From assembly GCF_027409185.1 (NCBI RefSeq), contig NC_084469.1, forward strand, positions 102,921,835-102,985,834: DNA of 64,000 nucleotides, in the 5' to 3' direction. A program made the translations under genes and the position numbers. Below, one piece after another: positions 32,760-43,234 of the stretch (position 1 is the first letter of the stretch; each line of letters opens with the position of its first letter). The stretch comes from Cynocephalus volans. Taxonomy: Eukaryota > Chordata > Mammalia > Dermoptera > Cynocephalidae. The notes beneath the pieces were generated by a model. That model saw only the letters and a program-made list of their open reading frames with translations, had not been told where the DNA came from and searched no databases.

Positions 32760-33540
32760 GAAATGACATTTATTTCTCCCCTCCAGACCTGGGGATGTAT
32801 GAGACGGCGCTTCTGGCGCCCTGCGGGGCTGAGTCACGGCACTGCCACGATCTGTCAAGAAGCAGATGGAGCGAGAGGAAGAGGAGGACTCGGTGGTGCG
32901 GGGAGGAGGGGGGCGGCTGCCTGGCTTGGGGGCGGGGCCAATTGCAGACCTGTCCCTCTCCTTGGGTTCCCAAACTGTCTCCATCGAAGGAGGCTCTGCG
33001 TGGTCCCAGGAGGGGGTGGAGGCAGCCAGGCTGGGGTCTCTGGCTGGTCGGTGGTCTCTGTCTCCACGAGGATCCTCGCCCCCCTGTTCCCTGGAGCTCC
33101 CGTATCCCTGGTTGTGTATTAGGAGCGGCTCCCTCCTGGCGCCCCTACCTCCTCGCGCCCCCTGCTGGAAGACGAGAAAGGCACAGCCTGGGTGTGCGCT
33201 CCGAGTGCGGACCGGCCGCCTGGACGCTGTCCCCGAGCAAAGCAAGGTCGCGGCCGCCGCCGCCACTGCCGCGGCTCCTCGTATTATTATTTCATGCTTA
33301 TTGAGTGCCCTAGAGAGTAGGCGCCAGGCCGGCCGACCGCAGGCTGCGGGTGAAGTCCTCGCCCTCCCCCCGGTTGGGACCAGGCCCCTGCCCCCATCCC
33401 CCACACCCGGTGCCAAGAGCGGCGGAGAGTGCCGCCTGGCGGACCCAGAGGAACTGAGCGGAAAAGTTGTGGACGGGGGGGTTCCCGTCCCGTCTCCGCG
33501 CGCTGGCCCCCCTAGCGGATGCCAGGGCCTCCCAACACCC
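32760..33540. promoter_or_regulatory. GC-rich island in PDE4A intron
   Basis: CpG-rich, with a GCC-triplet run (33251-33285) and the Nrf2/AP-1-type site at 32828-32837. No PDE4A-like N-terminus with a phase-2 donor was found in it. It may be an unannotated start or an enhancer. Confidence 0.4.
32828..32837 (-). promoter_or_regulatory. ARE/AP-1-like site
   Basis: GCTGAGTCAC on plus, GTGACTCAGC on minus, fits the antioxidant response element core (RTGACNNNGC) with an embedded AP-1 site. Prediction only. Confidence 0.35.
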
Positions 33541-33689
33541 ACCTCCGTTCTAACTCCCAGCATGGTTGGCTCTGCACCCCTGCCGGCGAAACAGAGACGA
33601 AGTGACACTGGCCCAAGGTCACACAACAAGGAAGGGAAGAATTGGGGTTAAAAACCAGGTCTCTTCCACTCCAGACCAGTGGATAAGAT

Positions 33690-33830
33690 TCTAACTGCAG
33701 CGCTGCTCCCTGACTCGCTGTGTGATCTGGGGCCAGCGACCGTGCCTCTCTGAGCCTCAGTTTGCTCGTCAGTAACTGGACTGAGAAATAACTGTCTACC
33801 CCCAGGGCTGTGGTAAGGCTGACGTAGGGA
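33690..33830 (+). repeat. MIR-type ancient SINE
   Basis: Contains CTGACTCGCTGTGTGATCTG, CTCTGAGCCTCAGTTTGCTC and GGGCTGTGGTAAGG in MIR order. Confidence 0.65.
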
Positions 33831-34619
33831 CTAGGCAGACAGGAGCTGGTGTTTTGAGAAAGCACTTCCTTAAATGACATCAGTAGAGAGAAAGGGGGCG
33901 TCCCCCGAACCGCAAACCCAGCGCCGGCTGGGAGGGTGCCCATCTTTCACTGCTACCCGTTTGAGTGCCAGCTCCTCTGACTTGCAGGAAATTAGCTCTT
34001 TGGGCCTGGGGGAGCCACAGACTGGCGGGTTGAGAATGTTTTCACAACTGAGTGAGAAAGAGTTCAAATCCAGCCTGTGCCCTTTACTTGCTGTGCGACC
34101 TTCACCTGTCAGAGCCTCAGTTTCCTCTTCTGTAGCAGGGCCATTCATTCCACAAATATCGAGCACCTTGGTGGCTTTGGCTCAGAATGTGATAGACCCA
34201 GTTTCTTCTATCTGGAGTCTCAGACTAGGGGGTGAAGCAGGGATAGAAATAAAGCCATAAGATAATTCCAGATGGTGGCAGGTGGGATAGAAAGAAAAGA
34301 GGGACCCTGAGGTCAGGGAATGCCTCTCTGAGGAGGTGATATTTGAGCAGAGTCCTAAAAAAAATGAGGGAGTGTGCTATGTGGGTGTCTGATGGAAGAG
34401 GTTGCCAACCAGAGGCAACAGCCAGTGCAAACGTCCTGTGGTGGGAGTGTGTCTGATATGTTGAAGGAGCAGAGAGGCAAGTGTGTCTGGGGCAGAGTGA
34501 GTGAGAGGTGAGTGGCAGAAAATGAGATAGGGCAGTGATGGGCCAGCTTGTGTAGGGCCTCATAGACCAGGGTCAGTTTACATCTGGCTGAAGGAAACTA
34601 ATCCGTGAAAGGTCAGTGT

Positions 34620-34790
34620 AGCCTAGTGGCTAAAATCTCAGTCTCTGTAGCCAGACAATTGGGTTTATAATCCAGCTCTGCTCCTTCCAGGCTGGGTAAC
34701 CCTGACCAAGCCACTTTTCATCTCTGAAATGGGCCTAGTAAGAACCCTGTTCCCAAGCGTTGATGTGAGGAATCATCAAAATAAGGCAGG
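34620..34790 (+). repeat. MIR-type ancient SINE
   Basis: Pattern GCCTAGTGGCTAAAATCTCA, then CAGCTCTGCTCCTTCCAGGC and TGAAATGGGCCTAGTAAGA, typical of MIR. Confidence 0.65.
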
Positions 34791-34893
34791 TGGTTTTCAG
34801 GTTAGCTCACTTGGTTAGACTGTAGTTATAACACCAAGGTCAAGGGTTCAGATCCCTGTATCTGCCAGCTGTCAATTAAAAACAACAACAAAA
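34790..34893 (+). mobile_element. Monomeric tRNA-Ile-type SINE
   Basis: TTTTCAGGTTAGCTCACTTG, CACCAAGGTCAAGGGTTC and an AACAACA tail. The first bases are diverged. Confidence 0.78.
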
Positions 34894-35002
34894 AATCCCA
34901 GGCATTGATGTTTCATGGTGAAGGTGATTAGGGAAAAAATGTCTACAAAGGCTATTCCACAGGGGGTAATAATGAAATAAAGGATGGCAAACGCTGGTCT
35001 AT

Positions 35003-35105
35003 GGGCTGGTGGGTTAGCTCAGTTGGTTAGAGCATGTGTTAACACGAAGGTCCAGGGTTTGGATACCTGTACCTGCCAGCCACCAAAGAAAGAAAATAAA
35101 GTAAA
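35003..35105 (+). mobile_element. Monomeric tRNA-Ile-type SINE
   Basis: GGGCTGGTGGGTTAGCTCAG to CCAGCCACC plus an AAAG-rich tail; flanked by ACGCTGGTCT / ACATTGGTCT. Confidence 0.82.
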
Positions 35106-35109
35106 AAGT

Positions 35110-35300
35110 AACAACATTGGTCTAGGTCCTGGCTCAGCCACTCACTGGTTGTCTGACCTGGAGCAGGTTGTTGCTCTCCAAGACTCAGTTTTCTCATCTG
35201 TAAAATGGAGACAATAGTTTCACCTCTTCAGCATTTCGTGAAGATTAAATGACATTATAGCTAGGGGCACTGAATGCACAGCAACCGTTCTAACGGGCTA
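35110..35300 (+). repeat. MIR-type ancient SINE
   Basis: GTCCTGGCTCAGCCACTCAC, TTTTCTCATCTGTAAAATGG and GTGAAGATTAAATGACA in MIR order. Confidence 0.7.
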
Positions 35301-35949
35301 GCTGCTATCATCATCACCCTCATGTGTATCCTCTGGCTTGCATATTATATAAACCCTCAATGAATGTTTTGTTAGGTAGTGATAAATAATTGTAGCTAAC
35401 ACTTAGTGAATGCTTACTATGTCCAAGCACTATTCTGAGCCTTTACATGTCCATCCATGAGGCGGGTAGTATTATTATGCATATTTTACAGCTGGGGAAA
35501 TTGAAGCTCAATGAAATGAAGTGATTTGCCAAAGGTCAAATGGCCAAGAAGTGCCAGAGGCCAAACTCAAGTCCAGGCGACCCGACTATGAGCATGTGGC
35601 ATTGGAGCCAACTGCTACAGAAGGAAAGGTATTTCTCAAAGGAGGGACCTTAAAAATAGAGATTTGCCCTTTTTAAAAAATTTTAAAACAAGCATTTCCC
35701 CCTTCCCTAACCCCAAAGAGCTGCAGACAGCGTGGGGTAGTTTGTGGGATTATAACCAGCTACCTGACTTTGTTCAAGAGTCTTCACTCTCTGAGTCTCA
35801 GTTTCCTCATCTGTGAAAAGGGATGTGTGTCCCCCCAGGGTCACAATGGTTAGCCATGCAGTCACCACTGGGGCCTCAGAAAGTTCCCTTCTGTGTGGAT
35901 TACTGTGCCTCTCTCTGAGAGGAGGTTGAATTCTTGGTGCCACCTCATG

Positions 35950-36850
35950 AGCTGTGGGGTTTCAGGAATTCTAAGGAGTGACCGAGGGGTGGTCTTAGAG
36001 GTGTCTAGGGACTGTGGGCACACTCAGGGCTTCTAGGGTGTCTTAAGAGTTATAAAGCACATCTCAGGAGCTGTGGGCAGCATTCTGGAGTGTCCCCAAG
36101 GATTATGGGTGCATCTTGGATTCTGGTTTAGAGTGTAGGACTGTTTCAGGAGCTGTGGAGGAACCTAGTTGTGTCCCTGGGGTTTATGGTGCAGCCCAGG
36201 ATTTTGGTGGCCTCCCATGAGTCTGAATGTGCCCCTGGGGTTTTCCTGGGGTTTCAGCACTTCTGGGACACCTCAGAGATGCTGTGGAGCCAGAGATTGA
36301 GGAACATCTAAGAGACAGTGGAAGCATTCCTGGGGTTTCTAAAGGATTCTAGGATTTGGGGGAAACCACATGTGGTCTGTGGGAATGGCTCTGTTGCTGT
36401 GGGGACTCTAGGGGTGCTCTGGGAGGCTCTCTGTGCATGGATCAGGGATGATGGGGTGCTCTAGGTGATTTGGGGGACATCTGAGGAACTGTGATGGGAG
36501 TTCTCGGATCCAAAGGGGTTTCTCTTGGGCTCTCAGAGCACCAGTGGGATTTGTGGGTGCATCTGGGGATTCATGGGATGCCCCTGGGATTTGCGGAGAT
36601 GTCTTGGAAACGATGAGGTCACTGCTAGGATTATAGGGACATCTGGGGAGCTATGGGAGTGTGCCAGGGTCTATGGAGGCCTTTCAGAGAACCTCTGGGT
36701 TGTATGGAGGAGCTCAGGGATTTTGAGGGTACCCCTCGGCCCTCGTGGGGATTGTGGGGATGTCTGTGGGGCCTCTCAACACCATGGGGGGTTTTGTGGG
36801 AGCGCCCCAGAGAGTTTGGGGGCATCCCCGGTGTTTGTGGAGACGCTTCC
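35950..36850. repeat. Degenerate GGGATTTGTGGG-type minisatellite
   Basis: Dozens of imperfect 25-35 bp units mix GGGGTTT, TCTGGGGA, GCTGTGGG and ACATCTGGG. It runs right up to the CpG island of the PDE4A11 exon. Confidence 0.6.
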
Positions 36851-36859
36851 GGCGATCGT

Positions 36860-37086
36860 GGGGACGTCAGACGGACTACGTGCCGCCCTGGGGTCTGCGG
36901 GGTGGTCCCCGCCCGGCCTCGTGGGCGCCCCAGGCCCGCCCCGCCCCGCCCCGGGGGCGGCCCCAGCGCGAAGCCGGAAGGGCCGAGACGGCCGGGCGGG
37001 GTGGGGCCCGCGGGCCCGGGGCAGGGCTGGGCTGGACGGGCGGTGCGGCTCCCCAGCGCCCGCCGAGGCGGGGCCGCCCCGCGGCC
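36860..37086 (+). promoter_or_regulatory. PDE4A: CpG-island promoter of PDE4A11
   Basis: GC-rich with GC boxes (CCCCGCCCC) and a CRE-like GACGTCA (36863-36869) about 220 bp upstream of the ATG. No TATA box seen. Confidence 0.6.
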
Positions 37087-37328
37087 ATGGCGCGGTCGCG
37101 CGGCCTGGGCCGCATCCCCGAGCTGCAGCTGGCGGCCTTCCCGGCGGCGGCGGCGGCGGCGGCCGAAGACGAGGCGTTCCTGCCCGAGCCCCCGGCTCCG
37201 CGCGCGCCCCGCCGCCCACGATCGCCACCCTCCTCGCCCGTCTTCTTCGCCAGCCCGTCCCCAACTTTCCGCAGGCGACTTCGGCTTCTCCGCGGCTTTC
37301 AGGATTTCGGCCGCCAGGCGTGGGCCGG
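37087..37328 (+). CDS. PDE4A: PDE4A11 (long isoform) first exon
   Basis: Codes 80 residues plus two bases (MARSRGLGRIPELQLAAFPA through GRQAWAG). The start GCCATGGCG is strong; donor GTAAGT, phase 2, joining the UCR1 exon as AWA-G-FEAENG. It closely follows what I recall of the human PDE4A11 N-terminus. A GCG/GGC run (37142-37163) encodes an Ala stretch longer than in human. Confidence 0.93.
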
Positions 37329-38682
37329 GTAAGTGCGCGCTGGTGGCCGTGAGATCGAGCCTCCGCTGGCCACTTGGCACAGGCCAGGGCCTGAGGTTGA
37401 GCCTCACTTTTCCTCTTTCGTCACTTGGGTGATAAAAATCATCCCTGCCCGCCAGGGTTGCCGTGGTGACATCTGATAGGGCATGCAGTAGGCGCTCAAT
37501 AAACGCTACATCCCTTCCACTTCCTGTGCAAACCTGAAGCTGCGGTCACATCTGGGGGGAGTGAGGCGACCTGCCATCCAAGGTGACCTGGGGACGTGTG
37601 TTCAGTTATCTTGATCCCAGTCTAAAAGCCTGTGAAATGGGGCCAGCAGTGCCTTCTGGGGGTGGCCTTGCGGTGAGGCTCGATGTTGTCACCGAGTGCA
37701 CCGGGCACGGAGGACAAATGGAAGTTCCCTTCCTGGCCAGACGCGGGGTGGGCTGCAGGGCGGGAAGCCTAGGGGTGACAGGCCTGGAGGCCACATCCGG
37801 CCTGGCTTCCCAGTGTCCGTTTGTCTTGGAGGGAGGCTGGCAGCCCGGAGGTGGGCACGAGCTGGTGCCGGGGACTTCCCTGGGTCCTCTGACTCCCCCT
37901 GTCCTCTCTGCCCTCCGCACGTGCTTGTTTGATAATCCCAGACACAGGTGGGGGAAGGCACCGCTGGACAGGACGCGGGCCCAGCATCTGGCCTCAGGGA
38001 AGCGCTGGGGGCGGGGACATCCGAGCAGAAGGGACCAGAGCCTTTGGGAAATCGCATGGGGTCTGATGGGTGCTGGGGGCAAACCAGTGCCTCTCTCCGG
38101 GTTCCTGTCAGTGTCCCTGGCTCCACTTCTGTCTCTCGTGTCTCTGTTTCCGTCTCTCCCCTCTCCAGCCCCCAAATCCCACCTCCCTGCATCCGTCCTC
38201 CCTCCCCTGGGTTTTCGTCACCCGGCCCCACACTCTGCCCGCGCGCGCGGCGAGTCCCGGTCCCCCGGGGGCACACGGCGACCTGAGACCTCCAGCGGGC
38301 CCGGCTCGACGTCAGGGCGGGGAGGGGGGGAGGCGGGGCCGGAGGCGGCGGCGGGGGGCGGGAGGGGCCCGGAGTCGGGGAAACCGGAGCCCGGGGCACC
38401 CCCGAGGCCCTGGAGGGAGGAGGCAGGCGGGAAGTGTGCGCCCAGTTCCGCAGGACCCCTGCGGTGGGAGGCAGGCGCGGTGCCCGCCCGGGCGCTGCGG
38501 ACACCGGGACACTCGACCTCCCGGGACCGTCCCTGGGGGGTTACGGGGGGGGGGCGGGGGTGGAGGCGGCGCCGGCGGCGGCGACGGCCGCAGACACCTT
38601 GGGCCTGGCGAGCAGAGCAAGCCACCACACGGTACAGCCGGTACAGCCGTCCCCATGCGCGCCCCGACGGCGCTTGACTCCC
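37329..38682 (+). other. Intron and promoter region before the PDE4A10 exon
   Basis: No coding exon seen. The 3' half (about 38220-38682) is a CpG island with a CRE-like GACGTCA (38308-38314), probably the PDE4A10 promoter. A long open frame at 37583-38677 is GC-driven. Confidence 0.65.
38220..38682 (+). promoter_or_regulatory. PDE4A: CpG-island promoter of PDE4A10
   Basis: Highly GC-rich, with GGGGCGGGG-type boxes, a CRE-like site at 38308-38314 and a 10-bp G run. An intronic promoter for PDE4A10 is known in human; the exact start is not visible. Confidence 0.6.
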
Positions 38683-38762
38683 ATGCGCTCCAGCGCAGCG
38701 CCCCGGGCTCGGGCCCGGGCCCGGCCCCCGGCCCTGGCACTGCCCTCCGTGGGCCCTGAGTC
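38655..38762 (+). other. uORF overlapping the PDE4A10 start
   Basis: An ATG at 38655 opens a frame (MRAPTALDSHALQR...) out of register with PDE4A10 and running past its ATG at 38683. If included in the transcript it would limit initiation at the PDE4A10 start. Confidence 0.4.
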
Positions 38763-38825
38763 CCTGACCCACTTCTCCTTCAGCGACGAGGACACCCGTT
38801 GGCACCTGTCGGGCAGATCTGTCAG
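38683..38825 (+). CDS. PDE4A: PDE4A10 (long isoform) first exon
   Basis: Codes 47 residues plus two bases (MRSSAAPRARARARPPALAL through SGRSV). Donor GTGGGT, phase 2, reading GRSV-S-FEAENG across the junction, as I recall for human PDE4A10. The Ala-Arg repeat ARARAR makes it two residues longer than the 46 I recall for human. Confidence 0.93.
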
Positions 38826-39399
38826 GTGGGTGGCCCGCAGCCAGTCCCCTCCTTTGCGACCAAACAACGCCGGCTGTGCTGGGGGGGGGGGAAGGGGGCC
38901 TGAGCCTGCCTTGGGGGCGTCCCCGAAGTGGCTTCCAGGATCTGGCTGGGGCCCCACCCCCTTCCCTGGCCCCCCAAATCCGGGTGCTGCTGAGGGCTTC
39001 CTGAAGGTGGTGGCCCCAAAAGTGGGGTTGGGTCCTGCCCCATTCCTGGCTAGCCGAGGTGGGATCCCTTCACCTTCTTTGTGCCCCTAAACCTGGATCT
39101 CCCTCAGCTCACACTGGCAGCAAATATGGGTGTCCAGAGTCACCTGGGCTCCACTCCCAGGCTGCTGGCCTGGAGCCAGGTTCCTAGGGCCCTGTTCTGC
39201 TTGGTGTCTCCCCCATCCTCCTCCCCCTTGCTGGGGCTGCCAGTGTAAACCAAGCCGGGTGATGGTGTGGAGGAGGGAGGGGAGGGGAGGTTGGCCAGGA
39301 CTGGAGGGTATTCAGAGTCAGCTTTAGAGAGTGGGGCCTGAAGTGGCCTTTGGTTCTCAGAGTTCTTAAGCCTTGTCCTCTTGCACCAACTCAGTCAGA

Positions 39400-40000
39400 T
39401 ACCTGGACACACACGTGGTCTCCAGCAGGACACACACAGCCACATGCAGACACACACAGACACACCCACACACAGGGCAGTTGGGGTCACCTGGTGTTTA
39501 CCGTACTAGGTGTGGGTCTCCTGGCTGGTGGGAGCACCGAGAGAACCACACAGCTGACCCATGGCCACACACAGGTGACACACAGACCACAGTGACCCTG
39601 GCCCACCTCTCCCACAGCCTTGTATACACTGCACTCACCACAAGAAGACACTCTCACTGAAACACACACACCTCACACTCCCACCTGCACCCAGACACAT
39701 ACTGGAGCACACTCATATCCACGCAGGGGTCAAAGACAGTCACAGCATCTGTGTGGCACACTCTCACGAGGTTACACAGATGAGATGCATGCATAAGCAT
39801 CCAGACCCCACTCACCTGCACAGATGTGCAGCTCCACACACACACCCACGGGCACACAAACCTCCCCCTCCCCCGGACTCATATATACACCAACTCCACT
39901 TGAATACCCAGCCCCACAAACAGCTGTGTCACCTGGCACCACACGGCCGCCTGGCAAACACACACCAGTGCCCGCCCTCAACCTCCATGTGACCTTCACA
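39400..40000. repeat. Diffuse CA-rich tract
   Basis: Repeated CACACA words are interrupted by unique bases over some 600 bp; an eroded microsatellite-like region. Confidence 0.6.
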
Positions 40001-41452
40001 AAGCAAATGCCAGGTCCTTCCATAAAGGTTGCCTGGCACCTCCTCTGAGAGTCAGGTGAAGAGGGCAGGAAGCCCAGGAAGACACCAGCCTGTCCTGGGG
40101 GGACACAGACACCCAGTGACTTAGCATGCAGCTTGTAGCATGGCTGCTGGGTTCAAATCCACATTCTACCACTAAGCAAGATATCCATCCTTTCTGTGCC
40201 TCAGTTTCTTTGCCTGGAAAATGGGGCCTTAACACATGTGCAGGTATAGCACGGTGCCCAGCATGTGGCATTCAATAGCCGTTGGCTGTGTTTGTTGTTA
40301 TAATCTTTACCAACTGTGACGTGTCCCCTTTCCTTGCCCTCCCCACAAGCTTGTTTGTTTCCCATCTGTCCCTGCAGCAGAACTCCCAAGGTCTAGGTCT
40401 GCCCCTGGACTGTGCAGTCCTCCCAAGGCCCGGTTTGATGCCCGGGGAGCCCAGGTGGGCAGGCTTAGGAGCCCCATAGAGGTGGAGGCAGGTAGCAACT
40501 TCACTTGAGACTGCCACCGAGTGGGAGGGGAGGTCTCGTGCAGGTCATTTCACCTATGATGGAGTGTGTGGGCGTGTGGCTGTGGTGTCAGACTGTCAGC
40601 TGCCCCTGAGTCTAGTCTGTGGCTTTGTGTCACATTGGTACATTGGCAGAGCAACCTCCGGCCTGACTTTGGGCCACCCTGAGCAATTGGTGGCAGGCCA
40701 GGGAGGGACAAGTGACTCTCCAGACCCAATCCCTTCCCCTCTGCCTTCCTTCTGCCCAGGGGACATCTGCTCCTGAAGCACAAACATCAGGGCCCTGGAG
40801 AGCTCCTCTTCTCTTCCAGGCCTCTGGGCTCCTGCTGACGTGAGTTGAGTCCCCTGGGGCTGGCGCATCTGCCAGCCATGGGAGCAATGGACCCTCTTGG
40901 GACCTGGGTGTAGCTTCCCTCAACTGCATTTTAGGTTCCTGGGCCAGGGTCCTCCCTAGGTAGGGGTATTTCTCTCCCCTCCCGGGGGCACTCAGCAGAG
41001 CCCAAAAATCCACTGAGCCCTGGGACACAGGACATGGTTCTCAGGCAGTGAGGCCACCAACCCCTCACCACCCCGGTGCCTCAGTCTCCCCGTCAAATAA
41101 GGATGTTAACAGGACCCACACGATAGAGTTGGCTGGCGACGTAAATGGGTTAATGTGTGTAAAGCATCTTGTTATTCTTACTGTTTACATAAAAGGATCT
41201 AAATTGGCACCAGGTACACAGCAGGTGCTCAATAAATGGGCATTATCATCAAAGACCCAAGATGATGGTCTATGAGTATTCCACCTTGAGAGTGTTCTTT
41301 TTTTCTTTTGAAATTTACTTTTAAAAATGTATAATGATGTAAATTTACTTTTAAAAATGTATAATAAAAATTCACTCTTTTTAGTACACATTCTATAAGG
41401 GTTTTTTTTATTGTGGCAAAATACGTGTGATATAAAATTGATCATTTTAACC

Positions 41453-41554
41453 TTTTTGGGGGGCGGGGGATGGCTGGCCGAAACAGGGATCTGAGCCTCT
41501 GACCTTGGTGTTACAAGGCAGTGCTCTAACCAGCTGAGCTAACCGGCCAGCCCT
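41453..41554 (-). mobile_element. Monomeric tRNA-Ile-type SINE
   Basis: Reverse copy inserted in L1: GGATGGCTGGCCGAAACAGG to GCTAACCGGCCAGCCC. CATTTTAACC is duplicated on both sides. Confidence 0.85.
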
Positions 41555-41872
41555 CATTTTAACCATTTTTGAGTGTACACTTCACTGGCATTAGTACACT
41601 CACTTTGTTGTACAGCCATTAGACCACCATCCATCTCCAGAACTTTGTCTTCTCAAACTGAAACTGTACCCATGAAACACTAACTCCCCATTTCATCTCC
41701 CCAGCCCCTGGCACCTGCAATTTTACTTTCTGTCTCTGTGAATTTGACTATTCTGGGTACATCCTATAAGTGGAATCACACAGTATTTGTCCTTTTGTAT
41801 TTGGTTTATTTCACTTGACATCATGTCCTTAAAGTTCATCTGTGTTGTAGCATATGTCAGAATTTCATTCCA

Positions 41873-42042
41873 GGGCCGGCCCGTGGCTCACTCGGGAGAG
41901 TGTGGTGCTGATAACACCAAGGCCACAGGTTCGGATCCCATATACGGATGGCCGGTTAGCTCACTGACTGAGCGTGGTGCTGACAACACCAACTCAAGGG
42001 TTGAGATCCCCTTACCGGTCATCTTTAAAAAAAAAAAAAAAA
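41873..42042 (+). mobile_element. Dimeric tRNA-Ile-type SINE with perfect TSD
   Basis: GGGCCGGCCCGTGGCTCACT, linker CCATATACGGATGG, second unit, GGTCATCTTT plus A-tail. AGAATTTCATTCCA is duplicated exactly (41859-41872 and 42043-42056). It sits inside L1. Confidence 0.92.
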
Positions 42043-42553
42043 AGAATTTCATTCCATTTAAGGCTAAATAATATTCTATTGTATGGATACATCACATTTT
42101 CTTTATCCATTCATTCATTGATGGATGCTTGGGTTGTTTCCACCTTTTGGCTCCTGTGAATAATGTCGCTGTCAACATGGATGTGAAGTGTCTTTGGGAG
42201 TCCCTGCTTTCAATCTTAGGGTATACACCTAGGAGCGGGATTGCTGGATCATATGGTAATTCTGTTTAACTTTTTAGGAGCTGCCAGAGTGTTTTCCACA
42301 CTGGCTGCAAGATTTTATATTCCTGCTAACAACGTACAAGGATTCCCATTTCTCCACATCCTCACCAATCTTGTTATTTTCCTTTTTTTTTTTTTTTTTA
42401 ATAGCCATCCTAATGGATGTGAAGTGGTATCTCGTTGTGGTTTTGATTTGCATTTCCCTAATGACTAATGATGTTAAGCATCTTTTTATATGCTTCTTAG
42501 CCATTGGTATATCTTCTTTGGAGAAATATCTATTCAAGTCCCTTGCCCTTTTT

Positions 42554-42647
42554 GGGGGGGGGGGGCAACTGGCTGGTAAGGGGATCTGAACTCTTGACCT
42601 CAGTGTTATAAGGCTGCACTCTAACCAACTGAGCTAACCGCCCAGGC
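42554..42647 (-). mobile_element. Monomeric tRNA-Ile-type SINE
   Basis: A G-run and CAACTGGCTGGTAAGGGG to GAGCTAACCGCCCAGGC; flanked by CTTGCCC copies. Confidence 0.8.
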
Positions 42648-43234
42648 TGCTTGCCCGTTTTTGAATTTGGTTGTTTTTCGTTATTGAGTTGTAGGAATTC
42701 TTTATAATCTGGATATTAATCCCTTATCAGCTATGTTATTTACAAGTACTTTTGATCTGGGTTTTAGCTGCTCTGTCAACACTGAGTGGGAAATGGATTG
42801 TTCGGGATCAGAGCAGCAGAGGGGAAACTTGGTCAGGGGGATGCTCCAGGTGAAAGAGGAGGTGGCGTGACCTCAAGGACAGGCAGAGTGGAGGAATTCT
42901 GGGCACCATCAAGGTCCCTCTGTGGAGGTCAGATCAGAGGCCCAGAAGGCAGGTCAGAAACTGAGAGAAGAGGTGGAGGGAGGTGGGAGTGCCCTCCTGG
43001 CCCCCCTACCCCAGTTCCTTCTCTTGGAGTGAAGAGACCAGCTGCCTGGAGAGGGGTAAGAGGGGAACGGGACAAGGTGAAAGGCCACTTACAAGTAGCA
43101 TCCTGGACAGACAGTGGCTCGGGACTCTGCTGTCCCTCAAATTCCTGCCTCAGCACTGCGTGCAGGGAATGGAGAGATCCCCAAGAACTTTAAAGGTAGG
43201 GGGGTGTCCTCAAGACCCTCAAAGGTAAAGGGCC

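Larger units (their letters stand above)
29824..37086 (+). other. Intron between the PDE4A4 and PDE4A11 exons
   Basis: Over 7 kb without a supported coding exon. It holds a degenerate minisatellite (30600-31450) split by a SINE, a GC-rich island (32760-33540), MIR remnants (e.g. 33690-33830, 34620-34790, 35110-35300), SINEs (30801, 34790, 35003) and a second degenerate array (35950-36850). Confidence 0.75.
41280..42750 (-). mobile_element. Antisense L1 3' fragment
   Basis: Old L1 3' UTR text read in reverse: TTGTACAGCCATTAGACCAC, TAAGTGGAATCACACAGTAT, ATTCTATTGTATGGATACA, GGGATTGCTGGATCATATGG, TGGATGTGAAGTGGTATCTC. It is split by three SINEs (41453, 41873, 42554). A 25-bp unit is repeated at 41311-41335 and 41341-41365. 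Confidence 0.82.

Noticed and set aside
32526-33629. 367-codon open frame on the minus strand
   Set aside because: GC-driven low-complexity reading with no recognisable domain; no splice pattern supports it.
37583-38677. 364-codon open frame before the PDE4A10 exon
   Set aside because: It crosses unique and CpG-island DNA with no homology; the real PDE4A10 frame starts at 38683.
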